Made by a program: the position numbers and the translations under genes. 64,000 nucleotides of DNA from Kitasatospora sp. CB01950 (lineage in GTDB: Bacteria > Actinomycetota > Actinomycetes > Streptomycetales > Streptomycetaceae). Under the pieces are notes generated by a model, which was not told the origin of the DNA, searched no databases, and saw nothing but the letters and a program-made list of their open reading frames with translations. Positions 61,576 through 64,000 of the stretch are shown piece after piece (within the stretch, counting starts at the first letter, position 1; every line of letters starts with the position of its first letter). The DNA lies in contig NZ_LISX01000001.1 in the NCBI RefSeq assembly GCF_001905465.1, positions 124,001 through 188,000 on the forward strand, given 5' to 3'.

Positions 61576-63789
61576 ATGCAGCTAGCAGCGATCGTCATCT
61601 CGCTGGTCACCTTTGTGATCGGCACCGCGCTCGCCGCCCGGGCGGCGTTGTACATCTACAAGGTGGTGCGCACCGGCTCTGCCGACAGCACCCGATTCGG
61701 GCAGCCCGCGCAGCGCGTGGCCACCGTGGCCAAGGAGTTCCTCGGCCACACCCGGATGAACCGCTGGGGCGTGGTCGGCGTCGCCCACTGGTTCGTCGCG
61801 GTGGGCTTCTTCTCGCTGATCCTCACCCTGGTCAACGCGTTCGGTCAGCTCTTCGACGCCGAGTTCGCGCTGCCGATCATCGGGCACTGGCTGGTCTGGA
61901 ACGTCTTCGTCGAGCTGATCGGCACCCTGACCACCCTGGGCATCGCCGTGCTGATCGTGATCCGGCTGCTCAGCCTGCCCTCCCGGGCCGGCCGCAAGTC
62001 CCGGTTCGCCGGCTCGATCGCCTGGCAGGCGTTCTACGTCGAGTACACGATCCTCGGCATCGGCATCTGCATCATGATGCTGCGCGGCCTGGAGGGCGCC
62101 CTGGAGGGCGTCACCTCCTACGACCCGACGTACCTGATCTCGTACCCGATCGTCGCCGCGTTCGAGGGCACCGCCCACGGCACCCTGGTCAACCTGATCT
62201 ACGTCTTCGCGATGCTGAAGATCTGCATCTCCTTCGCGTGGGCCATCACCATCGGCATCAACCCGTCGATGGGCGTCGCCTGGCACCGCTTCCTGGGCTT
62301 CTTCAACATCTACTTCAAGCGCGAGGAGGACGGCGGCACCGCGCTGGGCGCACTGCGCCCGATGACCAGCAGCGGTGCCCCGATCGACTTCGAGGACCCG
62401 GCCGACGACGCGGTGTTCGGCGTCTCGCAGGTCGAGCACTTCTCCTGGAAGGGCATCCTCGACTTCTCGACCTGCACCGAGTGCGGCCGCTGCCAGTCGC
62501 AGTGCCCCGCCTGGAACACCGGCAAGCCGCTGTCGCCCAAGCTGCTGATCATGAGCCTGCGCGAGCACGCCTACGCCAAGGCCCCGTACCTGCTCGCCGG
62601 TGGCGGCAAGGACATGGAAGGCGAGGAGCAGGCCACCAGCGAGCAGCTGAAGGACGTCCCCGCCGCGGCCCTGGCCGAGGCCGAGCGCCCGCTGATCGGC
62701 ACCGCCGAAGAGGGCGGCATCATCGACCCGGACGTGCTGTGGTCCTGCACCACCTGCGGCGCCTGCGTCGAGCAGTGCCCGGTCGACATCGAGCACATCG
62801 ACCACATCGTCGACATGCGCCGCTACCAGGTGATGATCGAGAGCAGCTTCCCGACCGAGGCCGGGACGATGCTCAAGAACCTGGAGAACAAGGGCAACCC
62901 GTGGGGCCTGGCCACCAAGGCGCGCCTGGACTGGGTCAAGGAGCTGAAGAAGGAGACCGGCATCGAGGTGCCGGTGATCGGCGAGGACATCGACCCCGCC
63001 GAGGTCGAGTACCTGTACTGGGTCGGCTGCGCCGGCGCCCTGGAGGACCGGGCGAAGAAGACCACCAAGGCCTTCGCCGAGCTGCTGCACACCGCGGGCG
63101 TCAAGTTCGCGATCCTCGGCAAGGAGGAGACCTGTACCGGTGACTCCCCGCGCCGCCTCGGCAACGAGTTCCTGTTCCAGATGCTCGGCGCGCAGAACGT
63201 CGAGACCCTGAACGCCGCACTGGAGGACGCGCCGACCAAGCGGATCGTCGCCACCTGCCCGCACTGCTTCAACACCATCGCCAACGAGTACCCGCAGCTC
63301 GGCGGGCACTTCGAGGTCATCCACCACACCCAGCTGCTGCAGCACCTGATCGACGAGGGCAAGCTGCTGCCGGTCAACCCGGTGGAAGGCCTGATCACCT
63401 ACCACGACCCGTGCTACCTCGGTCGGCACAACAAGGTCTACACCCCGCCGCGCGAGATCATCGGCAAGGTGCCCGGCCTGCGCAACGAGGAGATGCACCG
63501 CCACAAGGAGCGCGGCTTCTGCTGCGGCGCCGGCGGCGCGCGGATGTGGATGGAGGAGCGGATCGGCAAGCGGATCAACACCGAGCGCGTGGACGAGGCG
63601 CTGTCCCTCAACCCGGACATCGTCTCCACCGCCTGCCCGTTCTGCCTGGTGATGCTCTCCGACTCGGTCAACGGCAAGAAGAACGAGGGCGCCGCCAAGG
63701 AGCACCTGAAGGTCGTGGACGTTGCCCAGCTGCTGCTGGAGTCGGTCAAGTCCCTGCCCACCGCGGAGGCGGAGCCGGTCGAGGCCTGA
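61576..63789 (+). CDS. Membrane (Fe-S) reductase, HdrD/GlpC-like
   Basis: A 737-residue fused protein. Residues 1-240 contain about five membrane helices with several His, resembling the cytochrome b-type subunit of heterodisulphide or nitrate reductases. Next is a ferredoxin domain with CTECGRCQSQCP (about residues 301-312) and CTTCGACVEQCP (about 391-402), each suited to a [4Fe-4S] cluster. The C-terminal 300 residues hold two CCG-type cysteine-rich modules (GCAGALEDRAKK and CPHCFNTIANEYP, then DPCYLGRHN and CCGAGGARMWMEE). It should pass electrons between the quinone pool and a cytoplasmic donor or acceptor. The partner is unknown. GGAG lies five bases before the ATG. It is divergent from dnaK. 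Confidence 0.9.
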   Translation: MQLAAIVISLVTFVIGTALAARAALYIYKVVRTGSADSTRFGQPAQRVATVAKEFLGHTRMNRWGVVGVAHWFVAVGFFSLILTLVNAFGQLFDAEFALPIIGHWLVWNVFVELIGTLTTLGIAVLIVIRLLSLPSRAGRKSRFAGSIAWQAFYVEYTILGIGICIMMLRGLEGALEGVTSYDPTYLISYPIVAAFEGTAHGTLVNLIYVFAMLKICISFAWAITIGINPSMGVAWHRFLGFFNIYFKREEDGGTALGALRPMTSSGAPIDFEDPADDAVFGVSQVEHFSWKGILDFSTCTECGRCQSQCPAWNTGKPLSPKLLIMSLREHAYAKAPYLLAGGGKDMEGEEQATSEQLKDVPAAALAEAERPLIGTAEEGGIIDPDVLWSCTTCGACVEQCPVDIEHIDHIVDMRRYQVMIESSFPTEAGTMLKNLENKGNPWGLATKARLDWVKELKKETGIEVPVIGEDIDPAEVEYLYWVGCAGALEDRAKKTTKAFAELLHTAGVKFAILGKEETCTGDSPRRLGNEFLFQMLGAQNVETLNAALEDAPTKRIVATCPHCFNTIANEYPQLGGHFEVIHHTQLLQHLIDEGKLLPVNPVEGLITYHDPCYLGRHNKVYTPPREIIGKVPGLRNEEMHRHKERGFCCGAGGARMWMEERIGKRINTERVDEALSLNPDIVSTACPFCLVMLSDSVNGKKNEGAAKEHLKVVDVAQLLLESVKSLPTAEAEPVEA

Positions 63790-63801
63790 CCTGCCCCGTC
63801 A

Positions 63802-63844
63802 CCCGGACCCCGGACGCCCGTTGCGGCTCCGGGGTCCGGGCGTT
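63802..63844 (+). terminator. Terminator of the (Fe-S) reductase gene
   Basis: Thirteen-base perfect arms (63802-63814 and 63828-63840), followed by CGTTTTC, 13 bases after the stop codon. Confidence 0.85.
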
Positions 63845-63865
63845 TTCGGGTGATCACCGATGACC

Positions 63866-63871
63866 TAGCAT
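63866..63871 (+). promoter_or_regulatory. Candidate -10 hexamer TAGCAT
   Basis: Seven bases before the ATG at 63879, with no Shine-Dalgarno sequence, so the last gene of the window is probably leaderless. Confidence 0.45.
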
Positions 63872-63878
63872 CTGCCGC

Positions 63879-64000
63879 ATGACTGCTGACGGGGGAATAC
63901 CGGGGCCCGGCGGCTTCGGCGGCGGGCCGTACCAACTGCCTGCGGTGACCAGTGCGGCCCCCGACTGGGCGGCGCTCGCCGAGGCCAACGAGCGCGAGCA
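63879..64000 (+). CDS. Unidentified protein, N-terminal fragment
   Basis: Only the first 40 codons are in the window; the gene continues past the right edge. The visible part starts MTADGGIPGPGGFGGG, a Gly/Pro-rich disordered segment, then has PDWAALAEANERE, the start of a helix. Too little is seen to name it. The start was chosen from the TAGCAT hexamer upstream and the good codon bias after it. Confidence 0.6.
   Translation, partial: MTADGGIPGPGGFGGGPYQLPAVTSAAPDWAALAEANERE

Noticed and set aside
61582..63705. Long open frame on the minus strand opposite the (Fe-S) reductase gene
   Set aside because: A shadow frame of high-GC coding DNA; the plus-strand frame has clear ferredoxin and CCG motifs. 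Similar long antisense frames over clpB, purL, dnaK and the array were rejected for the same reason.

Overview
The DNA is very GC-rich, uses many GTG starts and tightly overlapping genes, and carries actinomycete markers: Lsr2, HspR with its HAIR operators, mycothiol-type (TIGR03083) proteins, ESX-type secreted proteins and several apparently leaderless genes. This points to the core chromosome of a Streptomycetaceae member (Streptomyces or Kitasatospora). The genus cannot be fixed from the sequence alone. No rRNA, CRISPR array, insertion sequence or prophage was seen.

Layout. Positions 1-7.5 kb hold the 3' end of a 2-oxoacid dehydrogenase E2 gene, a short XRE regulator, an M64 metallopeptidase, an MFS transporter, a TIGR03083 protein, a nitrilase-superfamily amidase, a GntR regulator and an unknown protein. 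From 7.5 to 22.8 kb is a purine synthesis region (purD, purC, purS-purQ-purL). Interleaved with it are a SLATT membrane protein, a peptidase-like protein without zinc ligands, an ABC-2 exporter with a DesK/DesR-type two-component system, two tRNA-Gly(GCC) genes and lsr2. From 22.8 to 30.9 kb lie a second TIGR03083-like protein, a metzincin-like DUF3152 protein, a lipoprotein, and a small ESX/polymorphic-toxin locus. That locus has a deaminase toxin, SUKH-4 immunity proteins (one fused to its own deaminase domain), a WXG100-like protein and a P-loop/beta-propeller-like protein. From 30.9 to 48.1 kb are DUF3151, fba, a DedA protein, a candidate parS, pyrE, a membrane-anchored SRPBCC protein, a spermidine-synthase-like membrane protein with DUF2617, an aminotransferase, a WxL-like/DUF916-like surface pair, a DUF2079 membrane protein, a YbjN protein, clpB and a divergent LysR/TDT-exporter pair.

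The most unusual block is 48.1-56.8 kb. Six paralogous LuxR-HTH regulators stand head to tail, four of the five junctions overlapping by 4 or 8 nt, behind a 636-nt structured leader. A convergent nucleoside-deoxyribosyltransferase-like gene, a 52-codon gene for a probable secreted or membrane peptide, and a seventh, less GC-rich, more diverged paralogue follow. The whole looks like an undescribed regulatory locus that grew by duplication, perhaps with a peptide signal. Its function is unknown.

From 57.0 to 61.3 kb is the classical actinomycete heat-shock operon dnaK-grpE-dnaJ-hspR (minus strand). HspR, the last gene, should repress both this operon and clpB, since matching HAIR operators lie upstream of both. 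The window closes with a large membrane (Fe-S) reductase-like protein and the start of an unidentified gene.
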